Shown: positions 16,919 to 25,884 of the stretch, in pieces
Numbering within the stretch: the first letter of the stretch is position 1
How the letters are laid out: every line of letters starts with the position of its first letter
Source: Hydrogenophilus sp.
Lineage (GTDB): Bacteria > Pseudomonadota > Gammaproteobacteria > Burkholderiales > Thiobacillaceae
Direction: 5' to 3'
Assembly (NCBI GenBank): GCA_020725265.1
Contig: DYFK01000019.1
Location: forward strand, 1-62,492
Length of the DNA: 62,492 bases
Notes under the pieces: model-generated
Told to the model about the DNA's origin: nothing
Database searches by the model: none
What the model saw: only the letters and a program-made list of their open reading frames with translations
Made by a program: the position numbers and the translations under genes

Positions 16919-17722
16919 TCAGGTGGTCGTGCCCTCGCCGTCCTCCGGCGCCAGGGTCGCCAGCACCGGCGCGTGATCCGATGGCCGTTCCAGCCGGCGC
17001 GGCGCCTTGTCGATTTCCGCGCTCCGGCAACGCGCCGCCAGCGCCGGCGTCAACAGGATGTGATCGATGCGCAGACCGAGATTGCGGCGGAAGCCCATCA
17101 TCCGGTAATCCCACCAACTGAAGCTCTTGTCCGGCTGATCGAACAGCCGGAACGCATCCTTCAGACCCAGTTCGATCAGCGCCTGGAAGCGCGCGCGCTC
17201 GGCGTCGGAAACCAGCACCTGGCCGGCCCAGGCGGCGGGATCGTGGACGTCGCGATCCTCCGGCGCGATGTTGTAGTCGCCCAGCAGGGCCAGGCGCGGA
17301 TGGCGCGCGATCTCGTCGCGCAGCCACGCGATCAGCGCGTCCAGCCAGCGCAGCTTGTAAACATACTTGTCGGAATCCAGGCTCTGGCCGTTGGGGATGT
17401 AGACGCAGACCACGCGGATCGCGGCCTCGCCCTCGCCGAGGGTCGCCGCCAGCACCCGCCTCTGCTCGTCGTCGAAACCCGGAATGCCAGCCTGTACCTC
17501 GGCCAGCGGCGTCCGGCTCAGGATGGCGACGCCGTTGTAGGTCTTCTGCCCGGAGAACGCGACCCGATAGCCCACCGCCTCGATCTCGGCGAGCGGAAAG
17601 CGGCTGTCCTCGAGCTTGGTTTCCTGCAGGCAGACGACGTCGGTTCCGGTGGCCGCCAGCCAGTCGAGCAGGTGCGGCAGACGGACCTTCAGGGAGTTGA
17701 CGTTCCAGGTGGCGAGTTTCAT
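16919..17722 (-). CDS. xth: Exodeoxyribonuclease III / AP endonuclease
   Basis: The 267-residue protein is a metal-dependent AP endonuclease and 3'-exonuclease of the base-excision pathway. The family motifs are all present: [18 protein letters not shown] at the start, CLQETKLED (metal-binding Glu), [24 protein letters not shown] (catalytic Asp and Asn), the [19 protein letters not shown] segment and the terminal PSDHAPVLA with the catalytic His. Length is normal for ExoIII. It is upstream of nrdJ on the same strand with about 75 bases between, but the nrdJ promoter sits in that gap, so it is probably a separate unit. Confidence 0.93.
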   Translation of the reverse strand: MKLATWNVNSLKVRLPHLLDWLAATGTDVVCLQETKLEDSRFPLAEIEAVGYRVAFSGQKTYNGVAILSRTPLAEVQAGIPGFDDEQRRVLAATLGEGEAAIRVVCVYIPNGQSLDSDKYVYKLRWLDALIAWLRDEIARHPRLALLGDYNIAPEDRDVHDPAAWAGQVLVSDAERARFQALIELGLKDAFRLFDQPDKSFSWWDYRMMGFRRNLGLRIDHILLTPALAARCRSAEIDKAPRRLERPSDHAPVLATLAPEDGEGTTT

Positions 17723-17865
17723 GGCAACGACGGATCAGCGAACGGAGCCCGCATGCTAACAGCACGCGCGCCCTGTCCACGAACGGCCATTCTTGCCGGT
17801 TTTTCATCCTTGCCGCCCCGTTCCCGCCCCCCAAAAACACACCTAGTCCATTGAATTCATTGAAT

Positions 17866-17904
17866 ATCATCGTTTGATGATGTTGGCCCGAATGTTGCTA
17901 AACT
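17866..17904 (+). promoter_or_regulatory. Inverted repeat and -10 element before the WGR-DUF2384 gene
   Basis: ATCATC (17866-17871) and GATGAT (17876-17881) form an inverted repeat around GTTT, overlapping a possible -35 TTGATG (17874-17879). A -10-like TAAACT lies at 17899-17904, only six bases before the ATG, with no Shine-Dalgarno sequence between. A start site seven bases past the -10 would coincide with the ATG, giving a leaderless mRNA. The palindrome is a reasonable operator for self-repression. Spacing between the two promoter elements is 19 bases, which is long. Confidence 0.45.
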
Positions 17905-17910
17905 GAATTC

Positions 17911-18552
17911 ATGGAACAGCCGCTCACGATCCGCTGGCAATCCGATGCCAACTATTTCACGGCCATGCTCACGCCTGACCTGTTTGGCGGCTGGGTGGTG
18001 GTGACCAGTTCCGGCGCGCGCGATGGCCGGGTCGGCCGGGTCCGCCAGAAACCGGTGGACAGTTATGAAGTCGGCCTCGACCTGATCCGCAAGTTGCGCG
18101 GCCGCCGTCGGCGCGAGGGCTACAACCTGAGCGGCTGCGGCTTCACCGAGTTCGAGCGTTTCGATCCGCGCAGCGTCGAGATGCGTTCGGCCGAAACCAA
18201 CGCCCTGCTCCGTCTGTTCCAGGAATGGCATCTGGATGCCGCCACCCAGGCCGCGCTGCTCGGCGTCCGCGACAAGGCGCTGGCCGGTTATCTGGACGGC
18301 CGACCGCTCGACGACGATCCCGCCCTGCTCGCGCGCGCCCGCGATCTGCTCGCCATCCACAAGATCCTGCGCCCGCGTTTCGACCGGCGCGACGAAGCCA
18401 TCCGCGCCTGGCTGCGCGCGCCCGCCGACTGGCTGGACGGCCAGACGCCGCTGGCGGCGATGCTGGCGCCCGACGGCGGCCTGTCCCGCCTGCGCGCCCT
18501 GCTCTGGCGCCACGCCGATCGACTTGCCGGCACCGCCGGCCGCGACCACTGA
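17911..18552 (+). CDS. WGR-like domain fused to DUF2384 (ParS/MbcA-type) domain
   Basis: The 213-residue protein has two parts. Residues about 1-80 resemble a WGR domain: YFTAMLTPDLFGGWVVVTSSG, then GRVGRVRQKPVDSYEVGLDLIRKL and a basic RGRRRREGY stretch; the signature W-G-R itself is degenerate. Residues about 95-205 look like the DUF2384 antitoxin/toxin-binding fold (LLRLFQEWHLDAATQAALLG, then IHKILRPRFDRRDEAIRAWL). DUF2384 domains usually partner RES-type toxins; no RES gene is adjacent. WGR domains are found with PARP and other nucleic-acid regulators. The gene stands alone between xth (divergent) and the deacetylase gene. I read it as a probable DNA-binding regulator, with toxin binding unproven. 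Confidence 0.6.
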   Translation: MEQPLTIRWQSDANYFTAMLTPDLFGGWVVVTSSGARDGRVGRVRQKPVDSYEVGLDLIRKLRGRRRREGYNLSGCGFTEFERFDPRSVEMRSAETNALLRLFQEWHLDAATQAALLGVRDKALAGYLDGRPLDDDPALLARARDLLAIHKILRPRFDRRDEAIRAWLRAPADWLDGQTPLAAMLAPDGGLSRLRALLWRHADRLAGTAGRDH

Positions 18553-18632
18553 CCGCGCCGGCGCCGTCGAGGTTGTGACGGCAACCGGTTGGCACCGATA
18601 ATCCGCGCACAATTCCACGAACCGGGAAACGC

Positions 18633-19628
18633 ATGTTTCTGCATATCCCCTATCAGGCCGTCGGCAACTGGTTGTCTCCGGCCGGCGAACGGGCGAGGTT
18701 ATCCATCCTGATCTTTCACCGGGTTCTGCCGGAAACCGATCCGCTGTTCCCCAACGAAGCGACCGCCGCCAGCTTCGACGCGCGCATGGCCCGGCTCAAG
18801 CGCGTGTTCAACGTACTGCCGCTGCCCGAGGCGGTGGCCCGGCTGAAGGCCGGCACGCTGCCGGCGCGCGCCGCCTGCGTGACCTTCGACGACGGCTACG
18901 CCGACAACCTCACCGTGGCGCTGCCGATCCTGCGCCGGCATGGCCTGCACGCCACCTTCTTCATCGCCACCGGCTACCTGAACGGCGGCCGCATGTTCAA
19001 CGACACCGTGATCGAGGCGATCCGCCGGACGCGCGCCGACCGGATCGACCTGTCCGACCTCGGCCTGGGCCACCATGAACTGGCCGGCATCGAGGCCAGG
19101 CGCCGGGCCATCGACGCGATCCTGCCCAAGGTCAAATACCTGCCGCTGGACCAGCGCGATCGAGTGGTCGCCGAGCTGGCCGGCCGCCTCACCGACCAAG
19201 CCCTGCCCGACGACCTGATGATGACCACCGACCAGCTCAAGGCATTGCACGCCGCCGGCATGGAGATCGGCGGCCACACCGCGCGCCATCCGATCCTGGC
19301 CGGACTCGACGCCGACGCCGCGCGCACCGAGATCGCCGCCGGCAAGGCCTGGCTGGAACAGACCCTGGGCAGCCGGGTACGCGTGTTCGCCTACCCCAAC
19401 GGCAAGCCCGGCGCCGACTACCTGCCGGCGCAGGCGGCGATCCCGCGCGAGCTTGGCCTGGAAGCGGCGGTGTCGACGCAATGGGGCGCCGCCACCGGCG
19501 CCGATGATGTCTTCCAGTTGCCGCGGTTCACGCCCTGGTCGCCATCGCCGGCGCGCTTCATCCCGCAACTGCTCGGCAACCTGCGGCGAGCGGCCGCGAG
19601 GACCGGCTACCCAAAACCGAAAAACTAG
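18633..19628 (+). CDS. Polysaccharide deacetylase family protein
   Basis: The 331-residue protein is a carbohydrate esterase family 4 (NodB-like) deacetylase. The metal-binding CVTFDDGYADN motif is at about 88-98, followed by HATFFIATGYLNGG, a second motif GGHTARHPILAGL with the two conserved histidines, and a later RVFAYPNGKPGADY. No signal peptide is obvious. The family removes acetyl groups from polymer or lipid-linked sugars. It sits ten bases before the asparagine-synthase-like gene and opens the block of exopolysaccharide genes. It should act on the exopolysaccharide or its precursor; the exact substrate is not readable. Confidence 0.85.
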   Translation: MFLHIPYQAVGNWLSPAGERARLSILIFHRVLPETDPLFPNEATAASFDARMARLKRVFNVLPLPEAVARLKAGTLPARAACVTFDDGYADNLTVALPILRRHGLHATFFIATGYLNGGRMFNDTVIEAIRRTRADRIDLSDLGLGHHELAGIEARRRAIDAILPKVKYLPLDQRDRVVAELAGRLTDQALPDDLMMTTDQLKALHAAGMEIGGHTARHPILAGLDADAARTEIAAGKAWLEQTLGSRVRVFAYPNGKPGADYLPAQAAIPRELGLEAAVSTQWGAATGADDVFQLPRFTPWSPSPARFIPQLLGNLRRAAARTGYPKPKN

Positions 19629-19638
19629 GAGATCCCCC

Positions 19639-21438
19639 ATGCACCGCCTGGCAGGCTGGTTCGGACACGGAACCGGCGACGTCGTCGAAATCCTGGAAGG
19701 CATGTTGTCGCATTGCAGCGTGGCGCGCCCGGCCCACAGCCACGCCGATCCCGACTGGGGGATGGCCGCCGACCAGGCGCTCGCCATCGAAGGCGATCTG
19801 GCCGCCCTGATCACCGGCCGGCCGCGCATCGACGCGCCCGAATGCGCCGGACTGCCGGCCGCCGCCGCGATCCTGGAACTCTGGCGCCGACATGGCCGGG
19901 AAACCCCGCGCCACATCCACGGCGGCTTCGCGCTGGCGATCCTGGACCGGCGCGCGCGCGAAGTCTTCCTGGCCATCGACCGCATCGGCGACGGGCGCAT
20001 GACCTTCGCCAGCGGCGCGCGCGGCATCGTCTTCGCCAGCCAGGCCGACATGGTCGCCGCGCACCCGGCGGTCGGCCGCGAACTCGACCCGCGGGCGCTG
20101 TTCGATTACCTCTACTTCTATTCGGTGCCGGCGCCCGGCGCCGTGTTCAAGGGCGTGGAAAAGCTGCTGCCGGCGCAATGGGCGCACTGGCGCGACGGCA
20201 GGCTCGACCGCGGCTTCTACTGGGCACTGCATTACCGCGACGCGCCGCGCCACGACTTCCCCGAACAGGCCGACCGCTTCCGCGCCCTGCTGCGCGACAG
20301 CGTCGCCCGCGCGCGCGGCGACGACGAAGCCGCCGCCTTCCTGTCCGGCGGCACCGACAGCTCCACGGTGTGCGGCGTGCTGCGCGAGCAAACCGGCAAG
20401 GTCCAGGCCTATTCGATCGGCTTCGACGCCAACGGCTTCGACGAAATCGAATACGCCCGCATCGCCGCCAGACGCTTCGGCCTCGACCTGACCGAGTACT
20501 ACCTGAAGCCGGACGACATCGTCGAAGCGATCCCCATCATCGCCGGCCATTACGACGAACCGTTCGCCAACGAATCCGCCGTGCCCGCCTATTTCTGCGC
20601 CCGTCTGGCCGCCGCCGACGGCCACCGGGTCATGCTCGCCGGCGACGGCGGCGACGAAATCTTCGGCGGCAATGCCCGCTACGCCAAACAGAAGGTGTTC
20701 GAGATCTGGCAGCGGGTGCCCGCCGGCCTGCGCGCCCACCTGATCGAGCCGCTCGCCAACCTGCCCGGCCTGGGTGGCCTGGCGCCGTTCCGCAAGGCTC
20801 AAAGCTACATCCGCCAGGCCAACATCCCGCTGCCCGAGCGCATGGAGTCGTACAACTACATCTACCGGCAGCCGCTCGACCAGATGTTCGAAGCCGGCTT
20901 CCTCGGCGCCATCGACACCGGCCGGCCGGCCGCCTTGCTCAAGGAGGTGTACGACCGCGCCGACACCACCTCCTACATCAACCGCATGCTCCATCTGGAC
21001 ATCAAGTTCACGCTCGCCGACGCCGACCTGCGCAAGGTCCGCGGCATGACCGAAGCGGCCGGCATCGACGTCCGCTACCCGCTGCTCGACGACGCCATGA
21101 TGGATTTCTCCGGCGAAGTCCCGCCTGACTGGAAGGTCAAGGGCCAGTACCTGCGCTGGTTCTTCAAGAACGCCCTGCGCGGCTTCCTGCCCGACGAGAT
21201 CATCGACAAGAGCAAGCACGGCTTCGGCCTGCCGTTCGGCATCTGGGCGCGCGAACACGCGCCGCTACGCGAACGCATCGAGGACCGTCTGTCCGACTTC
21301 CGCCGGCGCGGCCTGCTCCGGCCCGCCTACATCGACCACGTCCGCCAGGAACACATGACCGGCCACGCCACCTACTTCGGCAAGATGATCTGGGTCATGC
21401 TGATCCTGGAAGAGTGGTTGCAGGCCAGGAAGCTGTAG
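19639..21438 (+). CDS. Asparagine-synthase-like amidotransferase, exopolysaccharide type, glutaminase Cys missing
   Basis: The 599-residue product has an N-terminal class-II glutaminase-like half and a C-terminal asparagine synthase domain. The synthase part is intact: LSGGTDSSTV (PP-loop, about 235-244), DEIEYARI, AGDGGDEIFGGNARY and RGMTEAAGIDVRYPLLD. The N-terminus reads MHRLAGWFG where active enzymes have MCGIAGWFG, so the nucleophilic Cys2 is replaced by His. It cannot use glutamine by the usual route and probably takes ammonia or another amine. Similar proteins occur in exosortase-A exopolysaccharide clusters. The ATG at 19639 follows an AGGAGAT ribosome-binding site, so the missing Cys is not a start-site error. 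Confidence 0.82.
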   Translation: MHRLAGWFGHGTGDVVEILEGMLSHCSVARPAHSHADPDWGMAADQALAIEGDLAALITGRPRIDAPECAGLPAAAAILELWRRHGRETPRHIHGGFALAILDRRAREVFLAIDRIGDGRMTFASGARGIVFASQADMVAAHPAVGRELDPRALFDYLYFYSVPAPGAVFKGVEKLLPAQWAHWRDGRLDRGFYWALHYRDAPRHDFPEQADRFRALLRDSVARARGDDEAAAFLSGGTDSSTVCGVLREQTGKVQAYSIGFDANGFDEIEYARIAARRFGLDLTEYYLKPDDIVEAIPIIAGHYDEPFANESAVPAYFCARLAAADGHRVMLAGDGGDEIFGGNARYAKQKVFEIWQRVPAGLRAHLIEPLANLPGLGGLAPFRKAQSYIRQANIPLPERMESYNYIYRQPLDQMFEAGFLGAIDTGRPAALLKEVYDRADTTSYINRMLHLDIKFTLADADLRKVRGMTEAAGIDVRYPLLDDAMMDFSGEVPPDWKVKGQYLRWFFKNALRGFLPDEIIDKSKHGFGLPFGIWAREHAPLRERIEDRLSDFRRRGLLRPAYIDHVRQEHMTGHATYFGKMIWVMLILEEWLQARKL

Positions 21439-21442
21439 GGCG

Positions 21443-21473
21443 CAGTCCCGAGGGACTGCACCCCCCCGGGGGG
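21443..21473 (+). terminator. Hairpin and G/C palindrome after the amidotransferase gene
   Basis: CAGTCCC (21443-21449) and GGGACTG (21452-21458) form a tight seven-base stem four bases after the stop codon. A second palindrome CCCCCCGGGGGG (21462-21473) follows, then a GCGAACGAAGTGAGCG stretch like short intergenic repeats of high-GC proteobacteria. It separates convergent genes. No long T-run follows, so termination strength is uncertain. Confidence 0.5.
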
Positions 21474-21517
21474 CAGCGAACGAAGTGAGCGTGGGGGCCG
21501 CCGTTGCCAGGTTCCTC

Positions 21518-22753
21518 TCAGACCAGCACTTCCAGCGCCGGCGGATGGCCGAGGAATGCGGCCGGGCTGGCGCTCGGGCCGTAGGCGCCGGATTGCAGCA
21601 CGGCGATCAGGTCGCCGACCCGGGCGTGGCCAAGTTCCATGCGGTCGGCGAGCAGGTCGAGCGGGGTGCACAGCGGGCCGACCACGCTGGCGATGCCGGC
21701 TTCGTCGCCGGCTTCCGGGACGACCCGGTTGCCGACCAGCACCGGGTAGTTCTTGCGGATGACCTGACCGAAGTTGCCGGAGGCGGAAAGATGGTGGTGC
21801 AGGCCGCCGTCGGTGACCAGGAACACCTGGCCGCGCGATTCCTTGCGGTCGATGACCCGGCTCACGTACACCCCGGCCTCGCCGACCAGATAGCGGCCGA
21901 GTTCGAGCACGAACTCGGCTTCCGGGAAGTCGCGCCGCGCGGCCGGCATGGCCGCCGTAAGGCTGGCGGCGACGGCGGCCAGATCGAGTGGCCGGTCACC
22001 GGGGAAGTAGGGAATGCCGAAGCCGCCGCCCAGGTTGAGCAGGCGCACCGGGCCGGGCGCGTCGGCGGCCAGGCGGCGGGCCAGCTCCAGGGTCTTGGTC
22101 TGGGCCTCGATCAACGCTTCCGCCTTCAGGTTCTGGGCGCCGGAGAAGATGTGGAAGCCGTGGAATGTCAGCGGCAACTGGCGTATGCGCGCGAGCGCGG
22201 CCGGTACCCGTTCGGCATCGATGCCGAACTGCTTGGGGCCGCCGCCCATCTTCATGCCCGACGATTTCAGCTCGAAATCCGGATTGACCCGCACCGCCAC
22301 GCGTGGACGCAGGCCGAGCTCGGCGCCGACGCGCGCCAGGGTCTCCATCTCGCGTTCCGATTCCAGGTTGACGACGATGCCGGCGGCGGCGGCCTGGCGC
22401 AGTTCGGCCTCGCTCTTGCCGGGTCCGGCGAAGCTGATCCTGTCGACCGGCATGGGCGTGTCGAGCACGGTCCGCAGCTCGCCGCCGGAAGCGACGTCGA
22501 AACCGTCGACACGGGCGGCCAGATGCTGGACCACGGCGGGCATCGGATTCGCCTTGATCGCGTAATGCAGATGCAGGTCGGCCGGCAGGCTGGCGCGCAG
22601 TTCGGCGACGCGGGCGTCGATCCGCGCGCGGTCGTAGGCGTAGAACGGCGTCCGCCCGACCCGCTCGGCCAGGCGCGCGAGCGGCAGGCCACCGATCCGG
22701 AGCTGGTTGTCGATCACCGGAAACGCCGGTTCGGCGTGCGCGGGCTGGGTCAT
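21518..22753 (-). CDS. PLP-dependent decarboxylase, exosortase-A system-associated (TIGR03099 type)
   Basis: The 411-residue protein has the fold-III decarboxylase architecture of diaminopimelate/ornithine decarboxylases: LHYAIKANPMPAVV with the PLP-binding lysine near residue 66, FDVASGGELRTVLD, LNLGGGFGIPYFPGDRPLDL for phosphate binding, and a C-terminal GAYG segment. In exosortase-A clusters this decarboxylase follows the acyl-CoA ligase, as here, and is thought to modify an amino-acid-derived building block. Its start codon overlaps the ligase stop (ATGA), so the two are translationally coupled. The substrate amino acid is not known. Confidence 0.88.
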   Translation of the reverse strand: MTQPAHAEPAFPVIDNQLRIGGLPLARLAERVGRTPFYAYDRARIDARVAELRASLPADLHLHYAIKANPMPAVVQHLAARVDGFDVASGGELRTVLDTPMPVDRISFAGPGKSEAELRQAAAAGIVVNLESEREMETLARVGAELGLRPRVAVRVNPDFELKSSGMKMGGGPKQFGIDAERVPAALARIRQLPLTFHGFHIFSGAQNLKAEALIEAQTKTLELARRLAADAPGPVRLLNLGGGFGIPYFPGDRPLDLAAVAASLTAAMPAARRDFPEAEFVLELGRYLVGEAGVYVSRVIDRKESRGQVFLVTDGGLHHHLSASGNFGQVIRKNYPVLVGNRVVPEAGDEAGIASVVGPLCTPLDLLADRMELGHARVGDLIAVLQSGAYGPSASPAAFLGHPPALEVLV

Positions 22754-24336
22754 CGGGTTTCCTCCTGGAGCAGGTCGGCGTATTCACCGGCCAGTTTCTT
22801 GCGGTCGATCTTGCCGTTCGGGTTGCGCGGCAACGGCTCGGCGCGGACGACGACGCGGGCCGGCACCATGAACGCCGGCAACTCGCGCTTGCAGGCGGCG
22901 AGCAGCGCATCCCCGGCTTGCTCGCCGGCGCCGGCGGCGTAGGCGATGAGCACGACGGCCTGGCCGAGCACCGGATGGTCGACGCCGATCGCGGCGACCT
23001 CGGTGACGGCGCCGGCGGCGTAGGCGACTTCCTCGACCTCGGTGGGGCTGACCCGGTAGCCGGAAGTCTTGATCATCTCGTCGCGCCGGCCGATGAAATA
23101 CAGGAAGCCGTCCTCGTCCATCTTCACGGTGTCGCCCGACCACACCGCCAGTTCGGGAATGACCAGACCGGCGAGCTGACCCGGCGCCGGCCGGTAGCGC
23201 TCGGCGGTCTTCTCGGGATCGTTCCAGTAGCCCAGGGCGACGTGGATGCCGCGATGCACCAGTTCGCCCGGCTCGCCCGGCGCGCATGGCGCGCCGTCCT
23301 CGCGCACCACCAGGATCTCGGCGTTGGGGATGGCCTTGCCCATGGAGTCCGGACGGCGGTCCACCTCATCCGGCGGCAGATAGGTGGAGCGGAACGCCTC
23401 GGTCAGGCCGTACATCAGATAGGGCTTCATCCTCGGCAGCCGGGCGCGCAGCGCGGCCAGGGTCGGGCCGGGCATGTGGCCGCCGGAATTGGTGATGTAG
23501 CGCAGGTGTTCGTCCAGCCCGGCCGGCCAGTCGAGCTGGGCGAGCTGCACCCACAGCGGCGGCACCGCCGCCAGGCCGGTGATCTTCTCGCGCTCGACGG
23601 CGCGGATCACGTCGCGCGGCAGCAGGTAGTTCATCAGCACCGCGCTGGCGCCGACGTGGAAAGCGGTGGTCAGTTGCGACAGGCCGTAATCGAACGACAG
23701 CGGCAACACCGACAGGATGCGATCGTCGGCGGTGTTCTCCAGGTATTGGGAAACGCTCGCCGCGCCCGCCACCAGGTTGCGGTGGGAGAGCACCACGCCC
23801 TTGGGCCGGCCAGTGCTGCCGGAGGTGTAGAGGATGGCGGCCATGTCGCCGTCGATGACCCGGAACGGCCGGCCGGCCGGCGCGGTCAGGCGGTCGTCCC
23901 AGCGCGCCATGTCCAGACCGTCGACCGGCTCGGCCGGACGCTCGCCGACCAGCACCACGGCGCGCAGGTCGCGGCAGCGCGCCAGGGTTTCGCGCAACAG
24001 GGCCAGCCGCTCCGGCGAGGTGACCAGGACGCGGACATTGCAGTCGGCCAGGATGTGGCCAACCTGCTCCGGCTTGAGCAGCGGATTGACCGGCACGAAC
24101 ACACCGCCCGCCGCCGCCGCGCCGAACAGCGCCACCGCCGTTTCCAGCCGCTTTTCCAGATACACCGCGACCCGTTCGGCGCGACGCAGGCCGAGCGCCA
24201 GGAACAGATCGGCGGCGCGCGCGATGTCGCCGGCCAGCGCGCCGTAGTCGAGATCGCGCTTGCCGTCGCGCAGCGCCGGCGCCTCGGGCCGGATGTCCGC
24301 GCGCGCGCGCGGCAGGTCGTGGATCAGTGCGTTCAT
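22750..24336 (-). CDS. AMP-forming acyl-CoA ligase, exosortase-A system-associated (TIGR03098 type)
   Basis: The 528-residue enzyme belongs to the ANL superfamily, which activates a carboxylate with ATP and passes it to CoA or a carrier protein. It shows the P-loop ILYTSGSTGRPKGVVLSHRN, the YGLTEAFRSTYLPP adenine-site motif, GDTVKMDEDGFLYFIGRRDEMIKTSGYRVSP (here the GDTV and RRDEMIKTSGYRVSP parts are diagnostic) and the C-terminal PRNPNGKIDRKKL with the catalytic lysine. The nearby acyl carrier protein may be the acceptor. The start codon overlaps the stop of the GNAT gene, and its stop overlaps the decarboxylase start. Confidence 0.9.
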   Translation of the reverse strand: MNALIHDLPRARADIRPEAPALRDGKRDLDYGALAGDIARAADLFLALGLRRAERVAVYLEKRLETAVALFGAAAAGGVFVPVNPLLKPEQVGHILADCNVRVLVTSPERLALLRETLARCRDLRAVVLVGERPAEPVDGLDMARWDDRLTAPAGRPFRVIDGDMAAILYTSGSTGRPKGVVLSHRNLVAGAASVSQYLENTADDRILSVLPLSFDYGLSQLTTAFHVGASAVLMNYLLPRDVIRAVEREKITGLAAVPPLWVQLAQLDWPAGLDEHLRYITNSGGHMPGPTLAALRARLPRMKPYLMYGLTEAFRSTYLPPDEVDRRPDSMGKAIPNAEILVVREDGAPCAPGEPGELVHRGIHVALGYWNDPEKTAERYRPAPGQLAGLVIPELAVWSGDTVKMDEDGFLYFIGRRDEMIKTSGYRVSPTEVEEVAYAAGAVTEVAAIGVDHPVLGQAVVLIAYAAGAGEQAGDALLAACKRELPAFMVPARVVVRAEPLPRNPNGKIDRKKLAGEYADLLQEETR

Positions 24337-25460
24337 TTCGGTTTTTCCCTCCGTGGATCATGGCCGGCCACGCGGCCCAATGCGTTCAGCATCCTTCTTC
24401 CGGCCCGACGCGCGCCTTCCGCCAGCGCGCCGGCCAGGCCGTCGACGCTGCGCGGATTGAACGCGAGCAGGCCCCAGCGCTCGCGACGGTGGGTCATCCA
24501 GTCGCGTTTGTAGGGCTCATCGCCGATCAGGTAATCGACTTCGCCGACCCGGTCGTCCTCGATCACCGCGCGCATCAGGTGGGCGGTCAGCAGGCTGCCG
24601 GCCGACGGCGGCGAGCGTTGTTCGTCGTGAGCAAGCTTGTAGATCGCCGCCCGACCGGCATGGACGATCCAGACCTGGGCGGCGACCGGCTCGCCATCGT
24701 AATGCGCCAGCCCCAGGCGCAACCAGCCCCGACGCGCGCACAGACGGATCAGACCGGGCATGAAGTCGGGAAACGGCTCCGGCCGCTTCCAGCTGGCCAG
24801 ATAGATGCGTTGCCAGGCGGCGATCGCCGCGTCCAGTTCGGGGCCACCGCGCACGATGTCGAGACGGCCGCGGCCATCGGCCAGGAATCCGCGCCGGCGG
24901 CGTTCGAGGGTATTGCGCAGACGCGACGGCCGCGCGCGCAGGTAGGCGTCGAAATCATGCCCGGCGACCGGCAGATACCAGTTGCCGAAGCAGAAGAACG
25001 GATACACCCGCCAGCCGCCGGCGCGCAACGCGGCCAGGGTATCGGCATACGCCGGCGCGACCGGATCCATCGGCGCCAGCCGCAGCCGGCTCCGGCCCTG
25101 CCCGGCCAGATGCCGGAACAGCGCGGTCAACGCGCCCCGACCATCGCCGACGCACGCCGGCGCGTACAGCGCGGAATAGAAGGTGGCCAGCGCGCGCGCG
25201 CGGCGTCCAGTCTCGATCACCGGCAGCAGCGCCCGCGACGCCGGCGTGCCAGCCGCCGACGTCTCGAACAGGCCGGCGCGCTCTCCGGGCGCCAGCCCGG
25301 TGGCGGCCAGATGGGCGAACCAGTCGACGCCGAGTTCGAAATCGTCGGCCTCGGCCACCGCCAGGGTGTCGGACAGCGCCGCCGGCAGATCGGTGAACGC
25401 CGGCCAATGGCGCGTCTCCCAGGTCTCCCCGCTGTCCGCCCGGCCCGGTCCCTGATGCAT
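24333..25460 (-). CDS. GNAT/FemAB-like acyltransferase of an exopolysaccharide cluster
   Basis: The 375-residue protein has two GNAT-like halves, the second (about 170-330) resembling the Acetyltransf_6 domain with FDAYLRARPSRLRNTLERRR, LAHYDGEPVAAQVWIVHAGR and IYKLAHDEQRSPPSAGSLL. Proteins of this type occur beside exosortase-A genes and are related to the FemAB aminoacyltransferase fold. It opens the GNAT-ligase-decarboxylase operon, coupled by ATGA overlap to the ligase, so it probably transfers the activated group to a sugar or lipid. The ATG at 25460 is the first in frame. Activity is inferred from fold and context. Confidence 0.68.
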   Translation of the reverse strand: MHQGPGRADSGETWETRHWPAFTDLPAALSDTLAVAEADDFELGVDWFAHLAATGLAPGERAGLFETSAAGTPASRALLPVIETGRRARALATFYSALYAPACVGDGRGALTALFRHLAGQGRSRLRLAPMDPVAPAYADTLAALRAGGWRVYPFFCFGNWYLPVAGHDFDAYLRARPSRLRNTLERRRRGFLADGRGRLDIVRGGPELDAAIAAWQRIYLASWKRPEPFPDFMPGLIRLCARRGWLRLGLAHYDGEPVAAQVWIVHAGRAAIYKLAHDEQRSPPSAGSLLTAHLMRAVIEDDRVGEVDYLIGDEPYKRDWMTHRRERWGLLAFNPRSVDGLAGALAEGARRAGRRMLNALGRVAGHDPRREKPK

Positions 25461-25594
25461 CGGCGAGTTTCCAGGTTGAAAAATGACGCGGCATTATCAG
25501 CCCAAAAACCGGCGCTCCGGTGACGCATGGGGTAGGTTTCCGGCGGCGACGCTCTTACACTTCCGGGCCACGCCATATCGACGAATTCCAACCC

Positions 25595-25882
25595 ATGTCC
25601 GGCCACAGCCAAATCGAGACCGTCCGCGCGCTGCTCGCCCAGACCCTGGGCGCCGGCACGCGGGTCGCCGCGCTGGACGCCGACGCCCGCCTGCTGGGCG
25701 CGCTGCCGGAACTGGATTCCATGTCCATCGTCCACCTGCTCGCCGCCATCGAAGCGCACTACGGCTTCAGCGTGGACGACGACGAACTCGACGCCGACGC
25801 CTTCGCCACGCTTGGCGCGCTGGCCGCCTTCATCGAAGCGAAACTGGCCGCCGCGGATCGATCGAAGGCGGATCGAACCTGA
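25595..25882 (+). CDS. Acyl carrier protein
   Basis: The 95-residue acidic protein has a four-helix carrier-protein pattern with the phosphopantetheine attachment site ELDSMSIVHLLAAIE (Ser42). It should be modified by a phosphopantetheinyl transferase elsewhere in the genome. It is two bases upstream of the hydrolase gene and divergent from the GNAT-ligase-decarboxylase operon, matching exosortase-A clusters, where a carrier protein accompanies the ligase. The start ATG at 25595 gives a normal carrier length. Confidence 0.87.
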   Translation: MSGHSQIETVRALLAQTLGAGTRVAALDADARLLGALPELDSMSIVHLLAAIEAHYGFSVDDDELDADAFATLGALAAFIEAKLAAADRSKADRT

Positions 25883-25884
25883 GC

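Noticed and set aside
17911-18552. Annotating a complete Xre/RES-type toxin-antitoxin system at the DUF2384 gene.
   Set aside because: No RES or other toxin gene is adjacent; the next gene is a polysaccharide deacetylase.
21462-21473. CCCCCCGGGGGG as part of a regulatory site.
   Set aside because: It follows a stop codon between convergent genes and adjoins repeat-like sequence, so a terminator or intergenic-repeat reading is simpler.
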